Shown here in pieces: positions 25,180-34,730 of a stretch of 64,000 nt of DNA (its first letter is position 1; every line of letters begins with the position of its first letter). The position numbers were made by a program, and so were the translations under genes. The DNA is from Rhyacichthys aspro (Eukaryota; Chordata; Actinopteri; Gobiiformes; Rhyacichthyidae), in contig CM072158.1 of NCBI GenBank assembly GCA_036850595.1, positions 17,561,422-17,625,421 on the forward strand, written 5' to 3'. The notes beneath the pieces were generated by a model. The model did not search any database, was not told the DNA's origin, and was given only the letters and a program-made list of their open reading frames with translations.

Positions 25180-25560
25180 AGTGCAGTCAGCTCAGATTCA
25201 TCTCACTTGTCGGAAAAGTGGCTCCACGTACAGCCGCTCTGTTAGCACTAGTGTGTAAACATGTGTCTCCATTCGTCTTGTGTCTCAAGCATCTATCCAT
25301 CAGCCTGCACACTGCCCAGCGCCGGAGGCTGACACGTCCCGATAGAAACAGCAGTCCGCTAATGTGGCCGGGGGCTTGCGGGGGCGGGCTCATTTATCTA
25401 AATCAGTGTCAGGTCGTGCGGTCGTGCCTCGGCAGGCCGCCACCTCGTGTCATGTGCCGCTAAGGAGACGCCCCCGGTGTGTTTAGCATTCCTGGAGCCA
25501 ACGCATACATACTCGGACTCGGAGAACATTCATCAGAAGTCGAGATGTTCCAGACGATTT
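25180..25560. other. Candidate conserved non-coding block in single-copy rarb intron
   Basis: GC-richer and CpG-bearing between AT-rich flanks, about 2 kb downstream of the beta2 exon. No coding signature. Confidence 0.25.
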
Positions 25561-27112
25561 ATGAGAATGAAGAGAAATGGGACTTTTGGAGGGAAGCGCT
25601 TCAAAAACAAAAACAAATCTCTGTGACTTTTAAATTCCCACTTAACACTTTCAGTTTTATGTCACTACACCAAACCATTCTTTTACTAGGAATACTTTTG
25701 ACATTATCAGACCTGATCTACCACACACTGTACTGCACACTCTCTCCAAGAAGAACGTAAAATATGATCTACCGAAGACATGTTCGACTTATGTTATGCT
25801 ATAAATCATTTTCTACGGTTTTCCAAGACATTAAGAGATTTTGAAGACATTTTCAGACAGGATCTACTGCAACTCTTTCTCCACTTGTTTCGTTAAAAAA
25901 TCAACTTTACATAAACACCATCAATCTTCCAGACTTTTTGAATAGTCATACACGCTCATTTTGATTTGATTTAGATGCAAAATTGTCATGTTTCACTGGA
26001 TATTGGGAAAAGTGCTGCTTTATTTTGTCCGATCTAACCACTCTGTTGTTGTTACAGGCCTTGTGTCATTAAATCTAATTTTCCAGTACTTTTGCAGGAC
26101 TCTCCAGAGGACATTATCAGTGTTATGGGAATGTCCCAGACAGAGAACATTCCACATCACTTTATTTGGCAAAAGCTTTATATTTGACAACAATGCACCC
26201 TTTTGATGGATTACATTAACCACTGGAAGCGCAATAACCTACATCAGCTTCAACTTTTTGTAATTGTGTTGCTTGTTTCAGTGTTTGTTTCTGTATGTTC
26301 TGTTAAACATCTCAAGGCCATGCTACTAATTAAAACTGGTGACATTTTGTTCTGTTTAAAGGGGTGTTTCGTATAGTGTCCTGATTTAACCTGATTTGGC
26401 TGAACTTTCCCATCATTCATAATTGTGATGCATAAGAGCAGCCTAATCCAAACTGCCTTGTTTAAACAGTCCACTATTATTTGACCATTATCCTGCATTA
26501 TTTTTGGAAAGCTCTGACAAAAAACTCAACTAAAAATTCTCTTTTTATGTCCGTGTTTTGCCTCTGATTAAATTTGTCAACTATTTCCCAGGTTTTTCAG
26601 GACAATAACGACAAGAAAAAGTAGAGAAGGATGTATGGCCCAACCAGCGCTTATAAAATGTACTTTATCTCATTGTCTAACATTTTAAACCTAATGTATA
26701 TTTTCAAAGAGATGGTCTCAACCCAAAGAAAAATTCATTGTGTAGCTACAAAGTGACATTTTTCACATTTTACTCATTTTCAACTGCAGTCATTGACATA
26801 TTCTAAATATTAAAAAACTGAAAAACATGTCGTGCTTTTCTGGATTCTGAATCCTGATATAAAACTGCATTAATATGACCAAAGATACTTCAACCTCATC
26901 ACTTATATACTACAGTGACACTATGTTTGCAGAAATCACAACATTCCATGACATTTCGTCTTCTTCCTCATATGTTTTCCTAACCATCGACCTGCTCAAA
27001 GTATTCTGCAGGTTTTCCAAGACACGTGAGAGAGCCTATTGTACCCACTTGATCCTCTTGAGGAAAAAATAATGACAATGAACTTCCTGCAATCCCACGG
27101 ACGTGAAACTAT

Positions 27113-27228
27113 TCCTACACTTTAAAAACACAGTTAGTGATCAAAGCCTGTGTTTACAAAGCGATCCTTATCCTTAAAGAGAAAATATTGTCAAACCATC
27201 TCGAAATAGTGGCATGCTATCTCAAATC
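27113..27228 (+). repeat. Intron-dispersed degenerate repeat, copy D
   Basis: CTTTAAAAACACAGTTAGTG then ATCAAAGCCTGTGTTTACAA, followed by CCATCTCGAAATAGTGGCAT and GCTATCTCAAATC. It lies ~240 bp from the beta2 exon donor. Confidence 0.6.
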
Positions 27229-27464
27229 AATCACATAATGTTGTAGTTCTAACTCAAAAAGACACAAATTAAACCTTAAACAATCCAATGTAACATTTCT
27301 TGCTGAAATAATGACATTCCAGGACTTTTTTCTACTTTTTCCATATGTTTTCCATGACTCTACAGTTTCCCCAGGTTTTCCAGGGCACTTGAGAGCCACT
27401 GTATCTATCACATGAAGAAAAACTGATGACAAACATGAGCAGAAAAGTAAAGTATGGGACCTAC

Positions 27465-27621
27465 AGTGCGCGCTCCTGCGGTGCTGCCAGTCTCTGTGCG
27501 CCAGTCCGCTGATACAGGCTTTCAACGCCTTCTCCTGCAGCATGCACGAGGACGGACTGGACGTGTAGAAGTCCAACATCTGCCCGGGACTCACGGCCAG
27601 CACGTCCATGCAGTCGAACAT
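27465..27621 (-). CDS. rarb: Retinoic acid receptor beta, first coding exon of the beta2 isoform (A domain)
   Basis: This exon encodes the isoform-specific N-terminal A domain (activation function 1) of RAR beta2, a nuclear ligand-activated transcription factor that pairs with RXR on retinoic acid response elements. From the ATG at 27621 it reads 52 codons plus one base. It starts MFDCMDVLAVSPGQ, continues through LDFYTSSPSSCMLQEKALKAC and ends in DWQHRRSAH, which is characteristic of vertebrate RAR beta2 and unlike the A domains of RAR alpha or gamma. The open frame extends upstream only to a TTG codon; the ATG at 27621 is the first in frame and matches the family start. The exon ends in a T followed by GTAGGT, a good donor at 27464-27459. 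The leftover T joins CC of the next exon to make TCC (Ser), giving the family junction S-I-E-T-Q. A leader with upstream ORFs and a retinoic acid-responsive promoter lie directly upstream. Identification is nearly certain; expression is inferred. Confidence 0.96.
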
Positions 27622-27661
27622 GACGGAACCCCCGAACAATTCGATCGGCAACTCTTCTTCT

Positions 27662-27817
27662 TTAACGTGGCGCGTTATGGATCACAATCGAGAAGCGAAC
27701 AACTCCATCAAACTCCTGCTTCTTCTTCTTCTTCTCCCCCTCCTCTTCCTCCCCTCGCTCATTCACGTCTTGGCAAAGCAGATTCCGCTGCTCGTCTTCG
27801 TCCCGTATAAGAATCAT
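27662..27817 (-). CDS. Upstream ORF in the rarb beta2 leader, 51 codons
   Basis: This ORF starts at an ATG (27817), runs 51 codons and stops at TAA (27664-27662), 40 nt before the rarb ATG. The product would begin MILIRDEDEQRN. It continues into an acidic then lysine-rich stretch encoded by the GAG/AAG tract and ends near VIHNAPR. No known domain was recognised. In mammals the RARB2 leader contains upstream ORFs that modulate translation of the receptor. This is the longest here and the most likely counterpart of a regulatory upstream ORF. Whether it is translated is unknown. Confidence 0.45.
   Translation of the reverse strand: MILIRDEDEQRNLLCQDVNERGEEEEGEKKKKKQEFDGVVRFSIVIHNAPR
27682..27762 (-). 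CDS. Upstream ORF in the rarb beta2 leader, 26 codons, overlapping the 51-codon ORF
   Basis: The ATG is at 27762 and the TGA at 27684-27682, in a different frame inside the 51-codon upstream ORF. The arginine-rich product reflects the AGG/AGA reading of the purine tract. An internal ATG at 27708 gives an 8-codon version with the same stop. It could be a by-product of the purine-rich tract. Confidence 0.25.
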   Translation of the reverse strand: MSEGRKRRGRRRRRSRSLMELFASRL

Positions 27818-27840
27818 GAATTATTAGTCCGCTCCGCTTC

Positions 27841-27894
27841 TTAAACGAGGCAAAGTGTCCGACCACGACGCGCGCTGCTCCGGGACTGCTCCAT
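27841..27894 (-). CDS. Upstream ORF in the rarb beta2 leader, 17 codons
   Basis: The ATG is at 27894 and the TAA at 27843-27841. The predicted peptide is MEQSRSSARRGRTLCLV. It ends 23 nt upstream of the 51-codon upstream ORF, so ribosomes could reinitiate there. Translation is not established. Confidence 0.35.
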   Translation of the reverse strand: MEQSRSSARRGRTLCLV

Positions 27895-27984
27895 AACAAC
27901 AAGCCCCGTATGTGTTGACTCTGTCCCGGCTGCGCGAGAGGAAACAGTGTGTATCTGCCGAGGAGATTTCCAGTGAGGAAAATC

Positions 27985-28068
27985 TCAAAAACAACACCGA
28001 GTGCGTCTCAAAGCACCCGTTTTCTTGAGCGATGACGGATGGCCGCTCCGTCCCGCCGCGCAGCTCAT
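27985..28068 (-). CDS. Cap-proximal upstream ORF in the rarb beta2 leader, 27 codons
   Basis: The ATG at 28068 is the first ATG after the predicted transcription start, about 19 nt in. The frame closes at a TGA at 27987-27985. The peptide is small and basic with no recognised motif. An ATG this close to the cap may be leakily scanned. Confidence 0.3.
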   Translation of the reverse strand: MSCAAGRSGHPSSLKKTGALRRTRCCF

Positions 28069-28107
28069 TTCCAACTAGTTTTGCCACAGAGAATGAAAGA
28101 TTGAATT

Positions 28108-28120
28108 GCCTAATATATGC
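28108..28120 (-). promoter_or_regulatory. rarb: TATA-like core promoter segment of rarb beta2
   Basis: The minus strand reads GCATATATTAGGC, immediately downstream of the DR5 element. This string, and the flank after it running into CAATCTTTCATTCT, match what is recalled of the mammalian RARB2 proximal promoter at the same distance from the response element. The transcription start is inferred near 28087. The surrounding 27450-28330 is CpG-rich compared with the AT-rich intron and flank. Confidence 0.75.
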
Positions 28121-28123
28121 GAG

Positions 28124-28140
28124 TGAACTTTGTATGAACC
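28124..28140 (-). promoter_or_regulatory. rarb: DR5 retinoic acid response element (beta-RARE) of the rarb beta2 promoter
   Basis: The minus strand reads GGTTCA-TACAA-AGTTCA: two direct half-sites with a 5-bp spacer, the preferred site for RAR/RXR heterodimers. In mammalian RARB2 the same two half-sites (GGTTCA and AGTTCA) sit at the same place just upstream of the TATA-like box; only the spacer differs. This element makes RAR beta2 an autoregulated direct target of retinoic acid. Confidence 0.95.
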
Positions 28141-28153
28141 CTTCCGAGGCTGC

Positions 28154-28170
28154 TGACCTTCAAATGACCC
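28154..28170 (-). promoter_or_regulatory. rarb: Second, upstream DR5 element in the rarb beta2 promoter
   Basis: The minus strand reads GGGTCA-TTTGA-AGGTCA, a perfect DR5 whose near edge is 13 bp from the proximal element. Mammalian RARB2 carries a related sequence here, but as I recall it the second half-site is imperfect (AGGTTA). In this fish both half-sites are consensus, so tandem RAR/RXR binding is plausible. Confidence 0.8.
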
Positions 28171-28178
28171 AGGCGGGC

Positions 28179-28186
28179 TGACATCA
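28179..28186 (-). promoter_or_regulatory. rarb: CRE-like site (TGATGTCA) in the rarb beta2 promoter
   Basis: The minus strand reads TGATGTCA, one mismatch from the cAMP response element TGACGTCA, 9 bp upstream of the second DR5. A CRE-related motif occupies the same relative position in mammalian RARB2. Binding by ATF/CREB factors is inferred. Confidence 0.6.
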
Positions 28187-29450
28187 CTGCAGCTCTGCAG
28201 CGCGGAACGAGGCGGAGAGGAGAAGCGCAGGCAGCACAGCTCGCACACGCGGACAACTTCACTCGAACAAGACCGAATTTATAAAGAAAGTGATATTAAA
28301 GCGGAGAAAGTGTGAGATAAAGCCGCGCGTAAAGACACTGTTGGGTCGTTTACGCACTGCCACGATCTGTTTTCCACTTAAAAAAAGAACGATTTGGGGA
28401 CTTGAGGCACAAATTGAAGCTGTTTTACGCACTGACCACATGGGATAAGGGCTCTGTTGACAAAGTGCAGGTGTCAGTGTTATCTGCTACTGCCTGGGAT
28501 CCGTCTTTGCATCAAAAGTCACAACTGTCACCAGCAAATTCCTCCACTCAGTGCTTTGAACAAAGAACATGCCACTCCTTAAAAACTGACTGTCGCCAAA
28601 GAAAATATCAAGAAGAATGGTGCTGTCAAACTTGAAAATGTACATGAGTCACGCACTTGGTGTTTTTGTCAAAGTGTCTTTATGCAAAAGCAGCACATCA
28701 GTCCATAAAGTGTGTTTAATTCTCTACGACGGCCTCCCTTTCTTTGCATTTGTCTGTTTTGGAGGAATAGACATTTAAAGCTCCACAGAACCCAGTGCAC
28801 GTTTCATTTCTTAATGTTGTGTTCCTGCAGCTGCTCAGAGAGGACAAACAGAGCACTACTGGAGGCGAAGCACAATCATTCTTTCTTTTTGAGGACAGAT
28901 TCTTGCATGAAGGTTAAGGGAACTAAAATGATTTTTTTAAAGTGATCTTTTCCCACTGGGTCATCTATAGACAACAGCACAGAAGGACAGATGTGAGTAA
29001 TAGAGCATTCTGCAGGTGAAGGCCACCTTTAATGCTGTTTCCATACCTATATATTTCCATACATAGCCTTAGCTGCTTTTCATACTGCCATGTTAAGCTT
29101 CATAGTCTCTTTTTTATACATTTTTAAATTTTAATACATTCCCTTTTTATTGTATACATTCCCCATTTATGCTAATTATTGTGGATAATGTTTCAACTTA
29201 AATTTCTCCCCTGTCATTCTTATTTTGTTGTAATGTATATTTCATGCACCCTAATGTATAACCTATGCTTCTTTTTGCATAATTATTTTTACCATCTGCC
29301 ACCATAATTTACTGTATGCTTCTGAACTTTGATGTTTCTTGCATTAAAAAACCTTAAACCCCGCAGTGCAAAGTTCACTTGATGTTCATGGAATTTAAAT
29401 CGTATCCATATTTATTCATTTTAAATGTGCACGCAGTTAGGGTTCATTCT

Positions 29451-30030
29451 TTTACTGTTTTTGTAATCGCTTAGAGTCTTACGTCTGATAAAGTCAAAAT
29501 AAATGCTCACTTTTTAAAACTTGAGCCCAAAGATCAAGAGGTTATCTCAAACATTCTCAGCATCACACTTTTTGCAGAACATTACAACTATTTTCTGAGT
29601 TGGACACATCAGTCAAAACTGTAAGACTATGTTAGTAGATTTTTATAAATTATTTTCATTTTCAATTACCTGAACTCTGAACACACCTGTGACACACATA
29701 AGACCAAATGGACTGCACAGAAACCAGTCTTATCTCTATAAATAGAAGTTACATTTTTACAGTTTTTTTTAAATTGCTTAGACTCAAGTCAAAACAAATG
29801 CACAGATTTCAAAACCTGACACACACAGTGATCAAAAGGTCATCTCACACATTCTCAGCATCACACTTTTTTACAGAACATTACACATTGTGTTTTGCAA
29901 ATCAGTCAAAGCTGTAAGACAATGTTTGCATTTCCATAAACTGCCAACAAAAAATCAGTTTCAGTTTCACTTACCTGAACTCTAAATGTGACCAATTTGG
30001 ATTACACACAAATCAGAGCCTGATCAGTCA
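29451..30030. repeat. Diverged tandem duplication, ~290-305 bp period
   Basis: Copy 1 (about 29451-29735) and copy 2 (about 29754-30030) share, in order, GTAATCGCTTAGA/AAATTGCTTAGA, CATTCTCAGCATCACACTTT, GCAGAACATTACA/ACAGAACATTACA, CAGTCAAAACTGTAAGAC/CAGTCAAAGCTGTAAGAC, TTACCTGAACTCT and ACCAAATGGACT/ACCAATTTGGATT. No coding potential is seen. Confidence 0.85.
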
Positions 30031-32683
30031 GTTTTGGCTGACTTATATATTTTTTGGTTCTTCGCCATCCTGCTTATGCACTGTTTTTGAACCCACTGAG
30101 GAGTTTTTTTTTTTTGCCTGGTGCTAGAAATGTCTTCTGGAGGCGATGAAAGCAACTTGTGGTGTCATAGATTCAGAGGCAAGTCACTCGAGGCCATACT
30201 TCCCTCGATGTTTGTCCAAAGAAGACATTTCTCATGTTGGAGATTGAACAAGCAGTAATGTCTACAAATGTATATGCATAAGTATAAATGGTGTGCACGA
30301 ATGTAAACTATCATGTTATCAAACACTTTCTCATCAAGTTGAAGCATGACACAAAACCAACAAGGTCAACGACATAATGTGCAGCTAAAGATAAACAAGC
30401 GCACATATTAGTAGCACTCCAAATCCATTTTCAAAACGCAGACAATGGGGAAAGGCAGGAAATGCAGTGGGATTGTGAAACGCTCTTGACCCTTCTCCAA
30501 CAGTCCCTGAACTCTGGGGCGTCTGGAAATAAACACAATTATTTTGAATTGTACAAATATCTTGGAAATGGTTATGTTATAAAGGACGAAGTATCATTTG
30601 AAAAGCCTAGCCCGCCATACCCATTCACTTTGAGAAGAAAAATGGGTCTGGAATCTCTTCCCTTCACAAAATGTTTTCCACTATATAGAGAGTCTGGTAG
30701 AACAATTGTAAATATTTATCTAAAAGGGGTTGGACTTTATTTGATCATTCATGTCTGATGAATGATTGGGTGTATTTCTATCCAGTTGTGTCCAGAGACC
30801 TTTTATTCTTTGTCAGTTGGTGCTGGAAATATACAGAGACCAGACTAATTGTTTGTAGAGAGTAGAAAAGGCTTTAGAACTGTTACTGTTGTTTCGTTTT
30901 GGTCTTTGTTAATGGTAACATGAAGGTAAAAGAAAAAAAAAGGGATTGTTGGTCAGACTACATTCACACTTGGCCATCATCCACTGGTTTAGACATCTGT
31001 CATCTAAAACAGTGGATCTTTTATGTTGATACCCATTTTTTTCTCTCTCTGATTTTAGTTTTAACCATGATTTAAGAAATGTATATATTTTTAATCTTCT
31101 AAACAGCTTTTATGGGTCACATTTTCAACCAATTTTGATATTGTATATGACAACTTTATAGCTATTAGCAAATGCCTCATAATATAGCTAAATTTCTAAA
31201 CTATATGTGAATGCAATATATTTTTGACATGACCCACTAAGAAGAAGACTGCAACCCACTTTTGGGCCCCGGTCCCACCAGTTGAGAAAATGGGTTAAGA
31301 GAAATTATATTCAAATACGCTCAAATTTGGAATTGTTCACAGATATTAGCAATTAAGCAGTTGCTCATTTTGCATTTAGGAAATTCTAATTTGAAATTTT
31401 GAAAAATATTAAGAAATTATGGGGTAAAAAAACATTGCATAGAGCAACAGAGTAAGCCAACCAAGCAACAGCAAGGGGCCCAAACTGTAAGTATTGAGAT
31501 AGAATATGTATTTTACATATATTCTAGATTAGATTATTTATTTTATATGGCCACCAGTGCTTTCTCAAAGACTTGCCTGCTACTACATCATAGTAAAATC
31601 AGTCTATAAAATGCCTCTGATCATACACATGCATGTTTTTACTGTTCAGGTGTGATAGATGTATAGTTGTTTACTGTAAAAGAAAAAAAGTCATGCAAAG
31701 TCGATATAGTGCAAGTGAAATGCGAAATATTAAAGAAAATCATAAATAAACTGTATATAAAGTGCAAAGACTTCAGTGGAGCCATCTTGGAAAATTTCTA
31801 AATCAAATATACACATTGAAACAAGCAACTGTATATGGTTTGTTTGTTTAAGATTCCCATCAACCTCCACAATAAACACTATCTGCATGATTATGTTTAG
31901 GGACCTCTCTGTGTAGCTCTGCGGCTCTTATTTCCTCACTCTTTTGTGAACATGGAGTATACATGCAGTTTTAAATTCCCCACCAGACCCTTATATAACA
32001 TGCCAGCAGTATGTATCTGAACATAGCTCACACGTGGCTATCTTTAGCGCAGAACGCCTGTTGTCCTCGTAAGCTCAGGTCAGAATAAGTGATGGGCATC
32101 GTCCTGACAGGGAGCGGCTGGAGCGGATCACTGATGTGCACTGATAAATACACACTTACTCCAGCCTCTGTGTATAGAACTAAATAGGGTCTTTTTTCTG
32201 TTCTTCTGTGCTGTGTTGTAGCTACAGAGAACTCCTTTACTGTATTGATATACTGTCAATCTTTTGAGAAATAGCCACTCCATTCTTTCTTGCTTTAAAG
32301 CTCTGTGAGTGGCTTTTACCTTCACAAGCCTTTATATGTTGTAAGAAAAATATATAATTCAGAGGATGTTATAAGTGAAGAGTATGACTTAAAGTAATTC
32401 AGTGCACGCACTTTCACTTTAGGGTGTAATGCTAAAAGTATGTGAGAGTGATAGAAAAAAATGTGTAATGTGAAATTGAGGTAGAGTGAAATATAAAAAA
32501 AAATTGTGTGTGAACTCTCACAAAGCGTTTTGAAAATAACTGATTGATGACAGTGGTTAGCACTCCTGCCTCACAGAAGAAGGTTTGATCCCACCCTCAG
32601 CCTTTCTGTGAGGAATCTTCATGCCCTCTAAAGACCAAAGACATCCATGTATAGGTCAATTGATGAATCTATTCTATTGCCCC

Positions 32684-32845
32684 TAATGAATGTGAGAATG
32701 AATGGTTGTCTGTCAATGTCTGTTACTCTTGCGACTGGCCATTGTCCAGGATGTACCCCGCCTGAGACCCAAAGCTGCTGGGATGACCTCAGTCACCCTT
32801 GACCCCTAATGGGACTGAGGGTAAGAAAATGAAAGAATGATGATT
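32684..32845 (-). repeat. Copy of the same dispersed repeat family in the rarb 5' flank
   Basis: Runs from AATGAATGTGAGAATGAATG through GGCCATTGTCCAGGATGTAC to CCCCTAATGGGACTGAG, clearly homologous to 35530-35725 but diverged. Confidence 0.7.
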
Positions 32846-33164
32846 TGTTTATTTTATAGCTGTGACGTCTTTAATATAAATACTGCAGCTTTTATTAATA
32901 CAGGGATATAACCAAACAGATGAGTGGGCAGACTCTTGTCACTGCTCCAGCCATGTATAAGAGATTGAGCATTGAAATATCTGAACACAAATCAGGTGAG
33001 AGTATAATTTTGGAGTCATTTACATGACATCAAAACACTGCCTTATTCTTACTGCAAACTGAAGAATCTGCATTCACATGAAAATGCTGAGCTGTGGAAA
33101 AATGCTGCAATATGTCAGCCAGACCAGTAGGGGTGCTGTGAGCCTCTCTGATGATAATACCACA

Positions 33165-33518
33165 GTGGAGAAATTAATAAAGTAATAACTACAAAAAGTA
33201 TTTGCCCTGTTTCATGATTTCTTTCTTTCTTTCTTTCCTTTTTTTTTTTTTTGTCACACTTAACTGTTTCAGATCATCAAACAAATTTAAATATTAGACA
33301 AAGGTAACTCAAAGAAACACAAAATTTTAAAGTGATGATTTTATTTAGTAATGAAAAACTCTCTGGGGTGGCGCAACCAGTTTTTAGGTTTAGGGGGCAA
33401 TCACTTTTTCACATAAGGTTAGGTAGGTTTGGATAGCTTTTTCTTAATAAATAAAATCATCATTTAAGAAGAAAAAAAAAAACCTGCAAGAGGGCAAATA
33501 CTTTTTTTTTTGCACTGT
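33165..33518. mobile_element. Short non-autonomous DNA transposon relic beside the gap
   Basis: A 16-bp inverted repeat, AAAAAGTATTTGCCCT (33193-33208) and its reverse complement (33491-33506), encloses about 280 bp. CAGTG near 33165 and CACTG near 33514 suggest the outer ends. Internal GGGGGCAATCACTTTTTCAC and TAGGTTTGGATAGC are features of a family widespread in fish. A TTTC microsatellite lies within at 33221. The right end runs straight into the assembly gap. Confidence 0.65.
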
Positions 33519-33522
33519 AACT

Positions 33523-33622
33523 NNNNNNNNNNNNNNNNNNNNNNNNNNNNNNNNNNNNNNNNNNNNNNNNNNNNNNNNNNNNNNNNNNNNNNNNNNNNNN
33601 NNNNNNNNNNNNNNNNNNNNNN
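33523..33622. other. Assembly gap of exactly 100 N
   Basis: A run of 100 N, a conventional size for a gap of unknown length between contigs. The left contig ends in a small DNA transposon next to the gap and the right contig opens directly inside the inverted repeat. Frames crossing it are meaningless. Confidence 0.99.
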
Positions 33623-34023
33623 ATTGTCTGCCAACAGAATATATAAATAGTGTGGGATTGTACACTTTTTCTTTTTGAATTGATTTTATTTATCTTCAAC
33701 TATTTGATTTTGTGTAATTGAGTTGACACATCTAAAGTCTGGTTTGCGCAGATGTCTGTGCACGTCCCTGGACATCATTGTACTAGTGAAACGTTACAAA
33801 CAATAAATCATCCATCATTGTCTATATTCCGAAGCCCTTTGTGACGAATCGTGGAAAGATTTCTCCGTTTTGATTAAAAGCAGATCTAGCTCTGTGTAGC
33901 CCTCCTGACATGAAGTCAAATGAGCTCCGTGCGCCTTGTTATTCCTTCCCCTCTGGTGTTTAAAGCTGGTCTAAATATCCCACGGCGTAGAGCAGTGCTG
34001 GCCCAAAGCTGCTTCTCATTTGG

Positions 34024-34047
34024 TGTACTCTGAGTGAACTTTGACCG
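34024..34047 (-). promoter_or_regulatory. Candidate intronic retinoid element, right-arm copy
   Basis: Inverted counterpart of 17109-17132 with no change in any half-site. Confidence 0.4.
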
Positions 34048-34423
34048 TTTCCTCTGACGGGGGCCGCCCGGCGGATGGGAGCTATGGGCTGCGTGCTCCT
34101 GCAAACACCTCCAGACTGGACTCATATGGCTAATATTCTGTAATCCAGCCCAGTACCTGCGCTCAAATCCCCGACACTTTCTGCTGCACGTAAACACACA
34201 GAGGTAGTGCTGGAGGCAAGAGAGTTATTAGAGCTATTGGTGTAAATTACCAATGAAAAAGTTAAAATGATGAGGGTGAATGTAACAAGATCTTGATAGA
34301 GCAAGTCTTCACAAAAAAATTGTCTGAATACTTTTGTAAAAACCCTTGGTATCTCAATATTTACTGCTGGTTGTTTCTTGGTCTTGTCTTGGACTAGGCA
34401 CATTATGGACTCAGTCACAACTA

Positions 34424-34508
34424 AAAATCAAAAATATGGAAATACATGACAGGGGAAACATATACCAAATATGTTTCCCCTGTCATGTATTTCCATATTT
34501 TTGATTTT
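34424..34508. repeat. Foldback palindrome: two 40-bp arms with a 5-bp loop, right arm only
   Basis: 34424-34463 is the exact reverse complement of 34469-34508, with loop ACCAA. The left arm has the corresponding sequence only once (about 15950-15995). The second half was therefore copied in reverse next to the first. Confidence 0.93.
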
Positions 34509-34550
34509 AGAGATTACACTTTCTTAATTTACTCAAAACCTTCTATCTCT

Positions 34551-34599
34551 AATCCATCCATCCATCCATCCATCCATCCATCCATCCATCCATCCATCC

Positions 34600-34672
<73 letters not shown>

Positions 34673-34730
34673 ATCCATCCATCCATCCATCCATCCATCT
34701 AATCCATCCATCCATCCATCCTCATCTATT
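34551..34730. repeat. Compound CATC/CTAT tetranucleotide microsatellite, right arm
   Basis: About 180 bp: a CATC block, a long CTAT block, then CATC blocks interrupted by TAAT. It is allelic or paralogous to 15690-15784 but greatly expanded. Confidence 0.95.

Larger units (their letters stand above)
7364..27464 (-). other. rarb: rarb intron between the beta2 A-domain exon and the DNA-binding-domain exon
   Basis: A 20,101-bp phase-1 intron with donor GTAGGT at 27464-27459 and acceptor CTCTGCAG before 7363. It spans the inner left arm (7364-17533) and single-copy sequence (17534-27464). It contains a SINE, a TA-flanked transposon, microsatellites, four copies of a degenerate repeat and several homeodomain-motif-rich candidate enhancers. 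No exon of another gene is recognised. Stretches such as 9000-10600, 12200-13300 and 17600-18900 are plain AT-rich intron. Confidence 0.8.
27622..28087 (-). other. rarb: rarb beta2 5' leader (predicted, ~466 nt, rich in upstream ATGs)
   Basis: This is the stretch between the RAR beta2 start codon and the predicted transcription start. The start was placed about 37 nt downstream of the DR5 element, by analogy with mammalian RARB2. The leader is uninterrupted by an obvious acceptor site and contains at least four ATG-initiated upstream ORFs, all closing before the main ATG. It has a purine-rich AAG/GAG tract on the transcribed strand (27719-27760). The exact 5' end is an inference; mammalian RARB2 leaders are of similar length and also carry regulatory upstream ORFs. 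Confidence 0.7.
28187..33164. other. 5' flank of rarb beta2
   Basis: The first ~150 bp upstream of the promoter elements is GC-rich; the rest is AT-rich with no recognised exon. It contains a ~300-bp diverged tandem duplication (29451-30030) and a dispersed-repeat copy (32684-32845). If the gene has upstream beta1-type promoters and exons, none is recognised here. The 30780-32680 stretch shows nothing specific. Confidence 0.6.

Noticed and set aside
27217..27651. 144-codon minus-strand frame as a single-exon protein
   Set aside because: Only its middle is real: the receptor starts at the ATG at 27621 and splices out at 27465. The upstream part begins at a TTG in the leader and the downstream part is intron.
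27719..27760. Purine-rich AAG/GAG tract as a microsatellite of interest in itself
   Set aside because: Short and imperfect; better treated as part of the leader upstream ORFs.
30462..30758. 98-codon plus-strand frame in the rarb 5' flank
   Set aside because: Examined for a retroelement or upstream rarb exon. No motif, no splice context and no resemblance to a known family.
33444..33699. Frames crossing the gap
   Set aside because: They consist largely of undetermined bases.
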